NCBI GenBank assembly: GCA_029448655.1
Contig: JACCLO010000032.1
Span: 62,001-126,000, forward strand
Source: Wolfiporia cocos
Lineage: Eukaryota > Basidiomycota > Agaricomycetes > Polyporales > Phaeolaceae
Direction of reading: 5' to 3'
Length of the DNA stretch: 64,000 nt
Of the stretch, positions 1 through 9,477 are shown one piece after another. Below the pieces are notes generated by a model. The model saw only the letters and a list, made by a program, of their open reading frames with translations. It searched no databases and had not been told where the DNA came from. A program made the translations under genes and the position numbers. How positions within the stretch are numbered: the first letter of the stretch is position 1; each line of letters opens with the position of its first letter.

Positions 1-1440
1 TGTTAGCTTTGACGCATGGAAGACCGGGTGATAGGCTCGGTATTGGCCATCCATGTGTAGTCTGAAAGTCACGGGTGACAGTTGTTCGACTATTTTGAAC
101 GGGCCGATGTACCTGGGGGCCAAACTTCTTTCGGATGTTTGGTAATCCCTTACGTCTATCATAACCTTGTCTCCAACCTTGAAGGGTACTTTCTGGATCG
201 ATTGATTGTAATACCACTTCATACTGTCAGCTGCTAACTGCATTGCGGCTTTGGCTTGCTCCTGAGCGTTCCAACGATCGGTTGCAATTTCATTAAGGTC
301 TGCTTTTGCCTGAATAGCTAAATCTGCTGGCCCAGCCTTTGGGTGCCTTCCCAACTCGACGTAGAATGGTGACATCTTGGTAGTCTCTGACGCTGCGTTG
401 TTGTATGCAAATTCCGCCGTAGGCAGGAATTGAGACCAATTGTCTTTGCAATACGAGTTTACATAGCATCTGAGGTATTGTTCAAGTGTCTGATTCATTC
501 TTTCCATCTGTCCATCTGCCTGTGGGTGATATGCCATAGTCATGGCATGTTCTATCCCTAGCAGTTTACACCATTCGCCGAATAGTTTGGATGCAAACTG
601 CACTCCGTGATCGGAAATGATACGTTTAGGTAGCCCATGTATTGGGTAAAACCTTCTGTATAGGACTCTTACGGGATCCTTTGTTCCGAATTTGCTGGAG
701 ATGGGGAAGAAGCATGCTCGCTTGGTCAAGCAATTGACTACAACCATGATTCCGTCATACACCTTGTTGTCTATCTTCGACTTGGGTAGGTACATAATGA
801 AATCCATGGTTATTATCTCCCATGGGGCTTCTGGTACTTCGTTAGGTATCAGGGGTCCATATGGCTTTTGCGGGCGATTCTTCATTTGCTGGCATGTGTC
901 GCATTCCTGTATGTATTTCTTTACCGAGTTGGTTAGTCCTGGCCACCAGTAATTACGTGAGATGAGTTTGTATGTCTTCCATCTCCCCATATGCCCTGCA
1001 GTAGGGTGGTCATGGTGTAATTGTAAGACCTTATTTCTAAGCTCTTCTGGTGCCTTGGGAACGTAGATCTTGTTATGGTACAAGAGTAGACCATTCTCGT
1101 AGTTCCAGTCTCTGAGAGACTTGCCGAATTCGTGAGGTCCTGACTCCAATAGGCCTTTGTAGTCCTTGGTTACCTCGTTGTCTAGCAATGCTTTGTGTAT
1201 TTCTCGTTGGAGTTCGTCATCTGGGATTACCAACTGATGGAGGGGCTCGAACGCAAGGATGGCTAATTCTCGCGCAAAGTTAACAAAAAATTCCGGTTTC
1301 AACAGAATATTGTTCCTATTGTCGAGTTCCACCCCCTCTTCATGGTCTGGTCTCCTGGACAGAGGGTCTGCAGTAAGCATGGTTTTTCCTGGTTTATGGT
1401 GCATGGAGAAGTTAAATCTTGACAGATATAATGCCCATCT
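1..1440 (-). pseudogene. Ty3/Gypsy pol fragment: RNase H end and integrase (runs off left edge)
   Basis: Read on the minus strand from 1440 down to 1, this frame is open and continues the pol gene described at 2332-2419 and 8473-9474. It starts at the RNase H end (WALYLSRFNF), passes a linker, and enters integrase. The HHCC zinc region is visible (HHDHPTAGH, then CDTCQQMK), followed by the catalytic core: first Asp in ITMDFIMYLP, second Asp in ISDHGVQFASK, and AYHPQADGQMERMNQ around the Glu. The C-terminal part (FKIVEQLSPVTF, then YHPVFHASKL) resembles the end of Gypsy integrases and leads off the window. The protein would splice viral-like cDNA into the host chromosome. The element cannot be active because two other elements interrupt pol and a stop codon lies near 9475. 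Confidence 0.93.
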
Positions 1441-2331
1441 TGTCACAGATCTGACATTTTTCCGCAATTAATTGCCATTTATCCGGTATTATTACGCATA
1501 CCTACGAGTTATCCTGTACTTATCAGTACAAGCCGACATGCCGGTGTAACCTAACAGTTATTACCTAAGCCCAAGAGTGCTTACGCGCTACTAAGCATCT
1601 ATGACACGGCGCTTACACGCTAGTCATCAAGCATGACATGTTACATGACACTCTGTCACAAGACTAGACCTATGGTCTATTCTAACCCATGATACCATCA
1701 TTACAAATAATGATATCATCATGACATCATATGGTCTAGCCCCTGGCTATGACATCACTATGATGTAACCCCTTCGTCATCATTACCAATTATGACACCA
1801 TTGGACCTAGGCCTACAGCCCAGTCCAATCCATAGCACGCCATCATTACACAATAATGGCATCACTATTCTAGACCCATGGTCTAGTACATTCCATGACA
1901 TCATCATTTCCAATCATGACGTCATTATGATCCAGGCCTCCGGCCCGGTAACCATGTATGCGGATCTTCTGATCCATCCCTCGTATCTTACTGGCTAAGT
2001 CCATTACTGGCTAGCATGGTCACTATAGATACCTATGCATGATGCCTTATCGCATCATTATGATATACGGATGGTGCCATACTGACACCATCGCCTTATG
2101 CAAGCATATGACTAACACGTTTAGGGTAGGACCATTCCCTTACTTACGTAATCAAGTATAAGCATGTATATAAGATAGGGCTTAACGCCTTTAGTCGTTA
2201 GTTCTGTTCTTCTAGGCGCTGCGCGCCCTAGAAGAACTTCACCTCTCTTCTGCGCGCCTTCTGACTGCTTGCCTGCTTATTCCCCTCACCTTGTGGATTA
2301 GGCGGTGAGTCCCACAGTTAGATCTGTGTCA
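1441..2331 (+). repeat. Solo LTR, 891 bp, inserted in the gypsy pol gene
   Basis: The segment starts TGTCACAGATCTG and ends GATCTGTGTCA. It is flanked by the 5-bp direct repeat CATCT at 1436-1440 and 2332-2336. Removing it with one repeat copy restores an open RNase H frame across the junction (RRQARW-ALYL). A TATA box (TATATAAG) lies at 2167-2174, followed 34 nt later by AGTTCTGTTCTT, which matches the primer segment of the element at 2420-8472 at 11 of 12 positions, so this is a relative of that family. No internal region remains, which is the expected product of LTR-LTR recombination. Confidence 0.93.
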
Positions 2332-2419
2332 CATCTTGCCTGTCTCCTGGTGAGCTTCTGAGCCGTCTTGAAGTAGGTTAGGTTCAGATGATCCGACCAT
2401 ACTTCGAATTTTTCCGGGT
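2332..2419 (-). pseudogene. Ty3/Gypsy RNase H fragment between two insertions
   Basis: This 88-bp minus-strand piece encodes [20 protein letters not shown], then LTRRQARW. It contains the final catalytic Asp region of RNase H (SDHLNL). It joins in frame to 8473-9474 upstream and to 1440-1 downstream once the two insertions are removed, which proves the order of events: gypsy first, then two separate LTR insertions. Confidence 0.92.
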
Positions 2420-3345
2420 TGTCACAGATTTATCTGGGGCTTACAGCATTTTTCCTACGATTATAGCAATTTACCTGGGATTTATACGTCTAACTACAAG
2501 TTATCTACGGGTTAACTCCCATTGCCACCACGACAAGCTCTTAACTGGGCTTATCACCACATGACCAGCATACATAACGCTACGGCACCTTCCGGTCCAA
2601 TAGCATAGTTACAGCTACGTCATAAAGGTCTCGCCCGTCAGAGCAAGACCAGCCACGTCATAGATCGTAGATCATAATGATAGGCCGAGCGCGGCACGCT
2701 CGCATAATAATGTCCACATGTACAAACAGTGCCTCGCGGCCTTGTACTATTGGGTCGGCCTTCCCGGCTTCCCACCGCCATAAGATCCTTGATCACAATG
2801 GCACCTCAGGCGCGCCACGCCTTCGCATAATAATGGCAACACGGCCAAATAGCACTATATTAGCATCAAGGCAATATCGCTATAGGCTCGGCCTTCTCGG
2901 CCATCTCACGGACTCGGCGTTCTCCAAGTCCCGGGCTTCTGCCATCACGGCGCTGCCCAAACACCGGTCCTCGCCTCACGGCTAAGACCAATACATGCCC
3001 CGGTAACCATCCGGACCGGGCTGTAACACATGCCACGGTACTACCCGTCCAATGGCATAACGACCTCGGCGTCTCGCCTTGGTCATCCAACGAAGCACGG
3101 CCAATCGCCATTATGCCGCAAGGTATCCGGCAACCGGCTTCACCTATACCCGGGCTGCGCCCGCGTTAGTATCACAGATAAGACATAATCCCTCTATTAC
3201 GATTGGGTCGGCCATTAGGGCCTTCCACGGCCATTCTAGATAGAGTAACTAAACATCAGATAAGATAAAGCTTCGCCACTTGGCAAAGCCACATAACCCG
3301 GTAAGGCAACCGCTAGCTAGTAGCACGTGCCCTCCCGACACAATG

Positions 3346-3353
3346 TATATAAG
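3346..3353 (+). promoter_or_regulatory. TATA box of the 5' LTR
   Basis: TATATAAG followed 33 nt (start to start) later by the proposed RNA 5' end at 3379. The same box occurs in the 3' LTR and, in related form, in the solo LTRs at 1441-2331 and 28443-29141. Confidence 0.7.
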
Positions 3354-3378
3354 TAGGAGCCAAGCGCTCTTTAACTTC

Positions 3379-3390
3379 AGTTCTATTCTT
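3379..3390 (+). other. Proposed self-primer segment at the RNA 5' end
   Basis: AGTTCTATTCTT lies where the transcript should begin and is the exact reverse complement of AAGAATAGAACT at 3515-3526, one base after the LTR. In Tf1/sushi elements the first ~11 nt of the RNA fold back and prime minus-strand synthesis. The sequence match is directly visible; the priming role is inferred. Confidence 0.75.
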
Positions 3391-3514
3391 CTCGGCGTAC
3401 GCCGTAGAAGAACCTCCTACCTCCTACTGCGTCTGATAACCTCTTCCTCACCTAAGTCGCCTAGTTCATCGCAGGATACTGGCTTGGTGAGTCCCACAGA
3501 GCCATCTGTGTCAT

Positions 3515-3526
3515 AAGAATAGAACT
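3515..3526 (+). other. Primer-binding site for self-priming
   Basis: AAGAATAGAACT, one base downstream of the 5' LTR end at 3513. It is a 12-nt perfect complement of 3379-3390. No obvious tRNA 3'-end complement (TGG...) occupies this position. Confidence 0.75.
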
Positions 3527-3753
3527 ACCTACCCCCCTGCGCCTCCTTAACTGGTGGCGCCTGGGTTTTTCCTCCAACAGGTGTCTGAGATAGCGCAGGG
3601 GCCGCTACTCTCCTGCAAAGGGGATGTATGCTCCGTGGTTGCGGATTGGGATACATCGGCGGCGGGCTTAGCGGCCTGCTGCCACCCAGTGGGGCGCTGC
3701 TTGCCTAATCAGCAGCATGCGTCCTGCGAACCCGGACTCCAGGGTTAAGGAGA

Positions 3754-3785
3754 GGCGCCGGCTTCCTGACAAGGTTGCTGGTGCC
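3754..3785 (+). other. RNA hairpin with T(GACA)A loop, copy 1
   Basis: Outer 9-bp stem GGCGCCGGC / GCTGGTGCC (two G-T wobbles), a 2x2 internal loop, then CCT-GACA-AGG. Confidence 0.6.
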
Positions 3786-3897
3786 AGCGGTTGAGACCCG
3801 CCTATTGGGAAAAGGGGACCGTCTGCCTGTGTGCGCGCAGCCCCCTGTCTTGGCAATCCCTGTTCAGGGACCCAACACTACCAGTAGGATCCCCATA

Positions 3898-3922
3898 GGG
3901 ATATGCGCTTCGGCGTATTCCC
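3898..3922 (+). other. RNA hairpin capped by a C(TTCG)G tetraloop
   Basis: GGGA-(bulged T)-ATGCGC, loop TTCG, GCGTAT-TCCC: ten pairs with one G-T wobble. A second TTCG-capped stem, less perfect, lies at 3975-4001. Confidence 0.6.
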
Positions 3923-4434
3923 TTAGTTGGGTGTGGGAATCTTCCAAAGCCGCCCCCCAGGCGTAAGGGGCCCGCTTGGGATCTCCTTCGGGGAATCCAA
4001 GTGGTGAGGTGGTGCGGCTCGCAAGGCCAAACCAGCCGAGGTCACTCGCGGTAGCCAATAGCGTAAGTCCTACGGGCAGCTCGGTGTGCGAGCCTGGGTT
4101 AAACCGAGTTGGGGCCCCACCGGAAGCATGCGGCGTTGCCCACCATCCTTGATGTGTGGAGCGCTCGTGAATGCGCGATCTTAGATCGACGGATGGTTTT
4201 TTAGCCCTGATGTGACACCCAGGTGGCTATAGATGGCAAGCCTTACCACTAAAGCGCGGACCGGTCGCGGTGTAATACTGCGACCACTTTCCAGCTCATC
4301 TCCACGAGGAAATGGGCTGTGTATCCTATTCCCAACCATGTGACCCAGCTTATCAAGCGCTGGCAGTCACCGACTCTCTTTCTAGAAGGAAGTCGCGCGC
4401 TTCGATGAAGACACCTGTCGGCTAAATTCCGCGC

Positions 4435-4454
4435 GGCGTCCTGACAAGGGCGCC
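4435..4454 (+). other. RNA hairpin with T(GACA)A loop, copy 2
   Basis: GGCGTCCT-GACA-AGGGCGCC, eight consecutive pairs including one wobble. Confidence 0.65.
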
Positions 4455-4983
4455 CCTAACCATGCCCCCGTTCTTCTTGTGTTAGACATGACCACTCAGC
4501 GTTGATCGCTGATGATGAGCTCTCTTTCAGGTACCCTGGTATCCCAGTCAATAAGTAGATAAATATGTAGTTTTAGTGGCGGCTCCTAGTAGCTTACTTA
4601 CTTTGTAAAGTAGCTTAGAAACCGTCCAATAGCATTTGTATTCGCCTCTGGAAATCCTGCGTCACCTGCTGGTTCCCAGGTTATCTAGCCTGGTTAAGGT
4701 CGCTTATGTACATATAAAGCAACCTTTTACGTCTTAGGTACAATAAGTCAATCGAAAAACGATACTAGTACCTTACTCGACGTAGGATCGCGTACGCTTG
4801 GCAAACATATGCTTATAACTATTATTACTATGGGAATGCCTAAGTACCAAGTCGATTAAGATTCTTAATCTATCGGCGCCCGTTTGACTTCGGTCTTCGC
4901 TCCTGAAAAGGGGATTCGGGTTATTGAGCATCTGTCATTTGGTCACATGTCACAAAGAACCTTAGAACGGGGGCACCCCTTTT

Positions 4984-5013
4984 GGTAATGGAATTCCTGA
5001 CAAGGAAATTACC
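4984..5013 (+). other. RNA hairpin with T(GACA)A loop, copy 3
   Basis: TTCCT-GACA-AGGAA inner stem, a 4-nt bulge on the 5' side, then outer stem GGTAAT / ATTACC. Confidence 0.6.
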
Positions 5014-5027
5014 ATCCGATTGGGAAG

Positions 5028-5046
5028 AGACGTCTGACAAGCGTCT
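5028..5046 (+). other. RNA hairpin with T(GACA)A loop, copy 4
   Basis: AGACG-(bulged T)-CT-GACA-AG-CGTCT, seven pairs with one bulge. Confidence 0.6.
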
Positions 5047-5475
5047 ATAAATAATTGGGTACAGCGCTGTTTCCACCAGCCACCCATGTACAAACAGATC
5101 GCAACAAGATTACTTCATTGAATCTTGCAATCTGGGTTAGAGGAAAGGAAAACAAGGGACACACGCTATTAATACGCGTTCCCTTGAAGTGTAGCGGAGG
5201 CCGCAAGGCTTCTAGAATCACACTTCATTCGGCATTCTCGCACAATCGCCGAATCTACACCGGTTTCCAACCGGTCCCCCCCTGTATTGAAGTCGACAAT
5301 TTCGCACGCCAATCGCAAAATTCGTCACGAGGCTAGCTACCTCACTTTTGATTTCACTTCGATTCAACTTTTCTCTGTGGGGAGAATAACCGAATTCGAA
5401 AAATACACCTTAGCAACTCAATGCGATCGTCCGCAAAAGGTCTCGAAGAAGCACTCGAAAACTTCCAGAGATAAC

Positions 5476-5490
5476 AAGGGAGTCCCCCTT
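5476..5490 (+). other. AGYCC-loop hairpin, copy 1
   Basis: AAGGG-AGTCC-CCCTT. Preceded by CCAGAGATAAC, which recurs in front of the two other copies at 6790 and 7023. Confidence 0.6.
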
Positions 5491-5836
5491 ATTAATTCAA
5501 TCAAGCCGATTTGGCAATCGGTTATCATTTAATTGCTTGGTTTACGGAAACCTACGCCGTCGAGACGCGTAATAAATAAATCCGGATCTGTATCCTTACG
5601 TCAAGAAAGGATTACATCTCGTCACTACATCGAATATGGGCCTGGAAAACCCTTCGATTCCGACAAACTAGGGCTTGGAAACCTTAGTATAAAAATCTGG
5701 TCGCATATGCGAGCGACTACACTGGATACAGCCGTATATGGATATACGTCAAGAATACCTTCGGCCCACATCCACCCACCCTTATCTGGGTATAGAGGCG
5801 GTTTAACCTCTTTAAAAACCAAAACCATCTGGATAG

Positions 5837-5856
5837 GTTTGATCGGGAGATCAAAC
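5837..5856 (+). other. 8-bp hairpin with GGGA (GNRA-type) loop
   Basis: GTTTGATC-GGGA-GATCAAAC, all eight pairs perfect. A GCAA-capped stem of about six pairs also occurs near 5197-5212. Confidence 0.6.
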
Positions 5857-6218
5857 GTGAAAGAGGGGGTGGAAACCCTAATTTCGCACCTAGGACCTTA
5901 ACAAGTCCACTATCCCACGCTTACAAATGAACCTTACGGTCATTAAAGCAACAAACGACATGCACTAAGAGGCCCGATTACCCTCATTCATGCTCGTACT
6001 GTCCTATTCGTATATGGACGACAACCCTGTAATAGGAATATAGTAGCTATCTATCCAATAGCGAAATATACCCTTCCCCAACGATCATCCCAGTTCCCAC
6101 GCTTACAATGTCATACTCAATCGAAGAACGACTTTAACGACATACAAGCACATTGGAAACTACCGTCATCGCCACCATGGGACTTCAGCCCTTACGGGAT
6201 ACACCTATACGAGACAAC

Positions 6219-6230
6219 TCCTGACAAGGA
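6219..6230 (+). other. RNA hairpin with T(GACA)A loop, copy 5
   Basis: TCCT-GACA-AGGA, four pairs, with a loosely paired outer region. The weakest copy. Confidence 0.45.
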
Positions 6231-6485
6231 TGTATGTTCTCACGGTTACCCAATAAGGCCTCACTACGGCAACGACACTACAGTATCAGGGAATACAATC
6301 ATAAGCATTGACCATAATGCACAATGATTAGTACTTATACTATGGGGTTTTACACGAGAAGCCTACTCGTTAATAAATAAGTGCATACAACAACGAAGGC
6401 ACAGCTTCATTCCGGAACTTACGACTCCGAAGAGATCGCTACGTAGAAGCAATCTAACTAGGGGACACAACCCCTGTAACAAATG

Positions 6486-6501
6486 GGCATTGACAAATGT
6501 C
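6486..6501 (+). other. RNA hairpin with T(GACA)A loop, copy 6
   Basis: GGCATT-GACA-AATGTC, six pairs including one wobble. Confidence 0.55.
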
Positions 6502-6789
6502 ACACGCTTAGTACTTGCGATACTAGGGAGGCGACGCCTCATAAACGTTCATAAGGCGACGCCCTTTAATAACCGTTCAAACCGCATAAGTCGTACAAAG
6601 TAGGATTACCCCTGTACAAGCACAAAGCCTAAGACACCCGCCACGCGAACGAAGGAACTTGCAATCCCATTCACCGCTAGGCAATAGACGTCGAAAAAGC
6701 ACCGCTATGTCACACTCAATGGGTACTACGCATAAGCAACATATCCGCCCAAGGGCTCGAAGAGACACTAGAAAATCTCCAGAGCTAAC

Positions 6790-6804
6790 AGTGAAGCCCT
6801 CACT
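6790..6804 (+). other. AGYCC-loop hairpin, copy 2
   Basis: AGTGA-AGCCC-TCACT, preceded by CCAGAGCTAAC. The stem differs from copies 1 and 3 on both strands, keeping all five pairs. Confidence 0.6.
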
Positions 6805-7022
6805 CTAAGGAATATCGCACAATGCTATCCGAAATACGTACAACGACACAATGCACCCTCTAATACGCTTGGCAAGCTATTGGAGATACAGATTACAAGT
6901 AGATTCAAAGGCACTATATGATGACCATTTCCATATCGCCTTCTACTACGAGTAACGTCATAAGCAAAAGCAATAATCCGACCAAGGTCGCGAAAAGGCA
7001 CTAGAACACCTTCAGCGATAAC

Positions 7023-7037
7023 AGGAGAGTCCCTCCT
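7023..7037 (+). other. AGYCC-loop hairpin, copy 3
   Basis: AGGAG-AGTCC-CTCCT, preceded by TCAGCGATAAC. All five pairs kept with a different stem sequence. Confidence 0.6.
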
Positions 7038-7096
7038 CTTAGGATCCGCATGCACAATGACAGCACACTCTAGTAACACGACTACATCTCCCTAAC

Positions 7097-7128
7097 AACG
7101 GCATTTGACCTTTCGGTCATCACGCGTT
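7097..7128 (+). other. Covarying ACTTC-type hairpin, copy 1
   Basis: AACG outer strand, GCATT, inner stem TGACC / GGTCA with loop TTTC, then TCACG and CGTT. Same architecture as copies at 7142-7172 and 7278-7308. Confidence 0.65.
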
Positions 7129-7141
7129 GATAATCGCTAGT

Positions 7142-7172
7142 AACGGCATTTAGCACTTCGCTATCACGCGTT
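7142..7172 (+). other. Covarying ACTTC-type hairpin, copy 2
   Basis: AACG, GCATT, inner stem TAGC / GCTA with loop ACTTC, TCACG, CGTT. The inner stem differs from the TGAC / GTCA of copy 3 by two paired, compensatory changes. Confidence 0.7.
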
Positions 7173-7249
7173 ACAAATCACTATAAGGAATAAAATCGCC
7201 TTCCACGCTCAGGTTCCACCACAAGTCCTGAAACTCCCATTTATCCCTG

Positions 7250-7267
7250 TTCAATTGACAAATTGAA
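7250..7267 (+). other. RNA hairpin with T(GACA)A loop, copy 7
   Basis: TTCAATT-GACA-AATTGAA, seven perfect pairs. Confidence 0.65.
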
Positions 7268-7277
7268 GCAGCACCAT

Positions 7278-7308
7278 AACGGCATTTGACACTTCGTCAT
7301 CACGCGTT
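7278..7308 (+). other. Covarying ACTTC-type hairpin, copy 3
   Basis: AACG, GCATT, inner stem TGAC / GTCA with loop ACTTC, TCACG, CGTT. Confidence 0.7.
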
Positions 7309-7341
7309 ATACCGCTCTTGGGACGTACACAATGAGGAATA

Positions 7342-7363
7342 GTTTCATCAGGGACGATGAAAC
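7342..7363 (+). other. Terminal hairpin upstream of the polypurine tract
   Basis: GTTTCATC-AGGGAC-GATGAAAC, eight perfect pairs, ending a few bases before the polypurine tract at 7366-7378. The miniature element has the same arrangement with loop AGAGAC at 11432-11449. Confidence 0.65.
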
Positions 7364-7365
7364 CT

Positions 7366-7378
7366 AAAGCGGGGGTAA
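7366..7378 (+). other. Polypurine tract of the gene-less element
   Basis: AAAGCGGGGGTAA directly abutting the 3' LTR start at 7379. The miniature element has GAAGTGGGGGTAA in the same place. It is the expected plus-strand primer site. Confidence 0.75.
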
Positions 7379-8472
7379 TGTCACAGATTTATCTGGGGCT
7401 TACAGCATTTTTCCTACGATTATAGCAATTTACCTGGGATTTATACGTCTAACTACAAGTTATCTACGGGTTAACTCCCATTGCCACCACGACAAGCTCT
7501 TAACTGGGCTTATCACCACATGACCAGCATACATAACGCTACGGCACCTTCCGGTCCAATAGCATAGTTACAGCTACGTCATAAAGGTCTCGCCCGTCAG
7601 AGCAAGACCAGCCACGTCATAGATCGTAGATCATAATGATAGGCCGAGCGCGGCACGCTCGCATAATAATGTCCACATGTACAAACAGTGCCTCGCGGCC
7701 TTGTACTATTGGGTCGGCCTTCCCGGCTTCCCACCGCCATAAGATCCTTGATCACAATGGCACCTCAGGCGCGCCACGCCTTCGCATAATAATGGCAACA
7801 CGGCCAAATAGCACTATATTAGCATCAAGGCAATATCGCTATAGGCTCGGCCTTCTCGGCCATCTCACGGACTCGGCGTTCTCCAAGTCCCGGGCTTCTG
7901 CCATCACGGCGCTGCCCAAACACCGGTCCTCGCCTCACGGCTAAGACCAATACATGCCCCGGTAACCATCCGGACCGGGCTGTAACACATGCCACGGTAC
8001 TACCCGTCCAATGGCATAACGACCTCGGCGTCTCGCCTTGGTCATCCAACGAAGCACGGCCAATCGCCATTATGCCGCAAGGTATCCGGCAACCGGCTTC
8101 ACCTATACCCGGGCTGCGCCCGCGTTAGTATCACAGATAAGACATAATCCCTCTATTACGATTGGGTCGGCCATTAGGGCCTTCCACGGCCATTCTAGAT
8201 AGAGTAACTAAACATCAGATAAGATAAAGCTTCGCCACTTGGCAAAGCCACATAACCCGGTAAGGCAACCGCTAGCTAGTAGCACGTGCCCTCCCGACAC
8301 AATGTATATAAGTAGGAGCCAAGCGCTCTTTAACTTCAGTTCTATTCTTCTCGGCGTACGCCGTAGAAGAACCTCCTACCTCCTACTGCGTCTGATAACC
8401 TCTTCCTCACCTAAGTCGCCTAGTTCATCGCAGGATACTGGCTTGGTGAGTCCCACAGAGCCATCTGTGTCA
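7379..8472 (+). repeat. 3' LTR of the gene-less element
   Basis: 1094 bp, same length and, where compared, same sequence as 2420-3513. It ends directly against the target duplication CGGGT at 8473-8477. Confidence 0.95.
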
Positions 8473-9474
8473 CGGGTGACCTTCGAGATAATGTTGCCAT
8501 TCTTCTAATGCTCGAATTATGGCTAGCATCTCTTTGTCATAAATTTTGTAGTTCCGTTCCGGGGCAGTCATGCCTGTGGAATAGAAGGCGCAAGGATTCC
8601 ATTTCCAACTATCTGGTGACCATTGCGTTAGGACTGCTCCAGTCGCAAAGTCTGATGTGTTGGCTTCTATACGGAATTTCTGAATTTTGTCCGGAATATG
8701 TAAGATGGGGGCAGTTGTAAAGGCCGCCTTGAGCTTTTGGAAAGCTTCTTCCTGTGCTTCATCCCAATGCCATTTCTCCGACTTCTTCATGAGTGTTGTC
8801 AGGGGTTTCACAATTTTCAAGAAGTCCTGAATAAACCGCCGATAGAAGTTCGCAAAGCCTAAAAAGGCTTGAACTTCCTTCACCTTGGTTGGGGTCAGCC
8901 AATCTAATACTCCTGATAGTTTCGAGGGGTCCATTTCGACTCTGCCCTTAGAAATTATCATACCCAAATAGTCGATGCTACTTTTTTCAAAGAAGCATTT
9001 CTCGGGTTTGGCATATAGATCATTGTCCCGCAGCCTTTTCAGGACTGCCTTGGTGATTTTGCGGTGTTCCGCTAAGTCGTTGCCAAAGATCAGTATGTCG
9101 TCCAGATAGACTATGACTTTTCCGGTGGCAATGAAATCCTTTAGGACGTCGTTCATCATTGCTTGGAAAGTCCCTGGCACGTTCTTGAAACCGAAATACA
9201 TAACCATGGCTTCGTACAACCCCTGTTTAGTAATGAATGCTGTTTTCCATTCATCACCTTCCTTGATACGGACGTTGTTGTAACCCCATCTCAGGTCGAT
9301 CTTAGTAAAGATCGATGCACCTGAGAGTTGGTTGATAAGGTCCGATATCTGGGGTATAGGGTACTTGTTATCCACAGTTATTTCGTTCAGCTTCCTGTAA
9401 TTGATTACCATGCACAAGGTTCCATCTTTCTTGGCAACGAAAAATACTGGGCTGGCCATAGGGGAGCTTGAATC
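8473..9474 (-). pseudogene. Ty3/Gypsy reverse transcriptase and RNase H start
   Basis: Minus-strand open frame of about 334 codons. It begins at the RT motif MASPVFFVAKKDG, contains the catalytic YLDD (KVIVYLDDILIFG), the thumb region ([12 protein letters not shown]) and the RNase H start (EANTSDFATGAVL), and reads LEGHP into the insertion point at 8472. The protein would copy element RNA into cDNA. The family usually has Arg where this copy has Cys (GTLCMVINYRKL), and an in-frame TGA at 9475-9477 separates it from the upstream part, so the copy is inactive. Both changes could be C-to-T transitions. Confidence 0.93.
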
Positions 9475-9477
9475 TCA

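Larger units (their letters stand above)
2420..3513 (+). repeat. 5' LTR of the gene-less element
   Basis: Starts TGTCACAGATTTATC and ends CCATCTGTGTCA. It holds a TATA box at 3346-3353 and, just downstream, a GC-rich inverted repeat (CTTCTCGGCGTACGCCGTAGAAG) in the predicted transcript leader. The ORFs seen inside it are duplicated in the other LTR and have no coding signal. Confidence 0.95.
2420..8472 (+). mobile_element. Complete gene-less LTR retroelement (LARD-like), 6053 bp
   Basis: Two LTRs of 1094 bp (2420-3513 and 7379-8472) enclose 3865 bp. The element is flanked by the 5-bp target duplication CGGGT (2415-2419 and 8473-8477), and removing it restores the gypsy RNase H frame exactly. 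The LTRs appear identical wherever I compared them, and the short ORFs they contain translate identically, so insertion is recent. The internal region has no gag, protease, RT or integrase and no long ORF. It instead holds many short perfect hairpins. Priming appears to be self-templated (see 3379-3390 and 3515-3526), and a polypurine tract with a hairpin precedes the 3' LTR. Mobilisation must depend on proteins of an autonomous relative. Confidence 0.92.

Noticed and set aside
2677..3111. Overlapping ORFs on both strands inside the 1094-bp LTR (repeated at 7636-8070)
   Set aside because: They lie in LTR sequence, are duplicated only because the LTR is, and show no domain or codon signal.
4505..4530. 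CTGATGATGAGC, resembling the core of a hammerhead ribozyme
   Set aside because: No GAAA core box or supporting stems follow, so the ribozyme cannot form.
5055..5901. Three consecutive ORFs that could be a gene in the 6-kb element
   Set aside because: No recognisable domain, different frames, and hairpins run through them. Treated as structured non-coding RNA.
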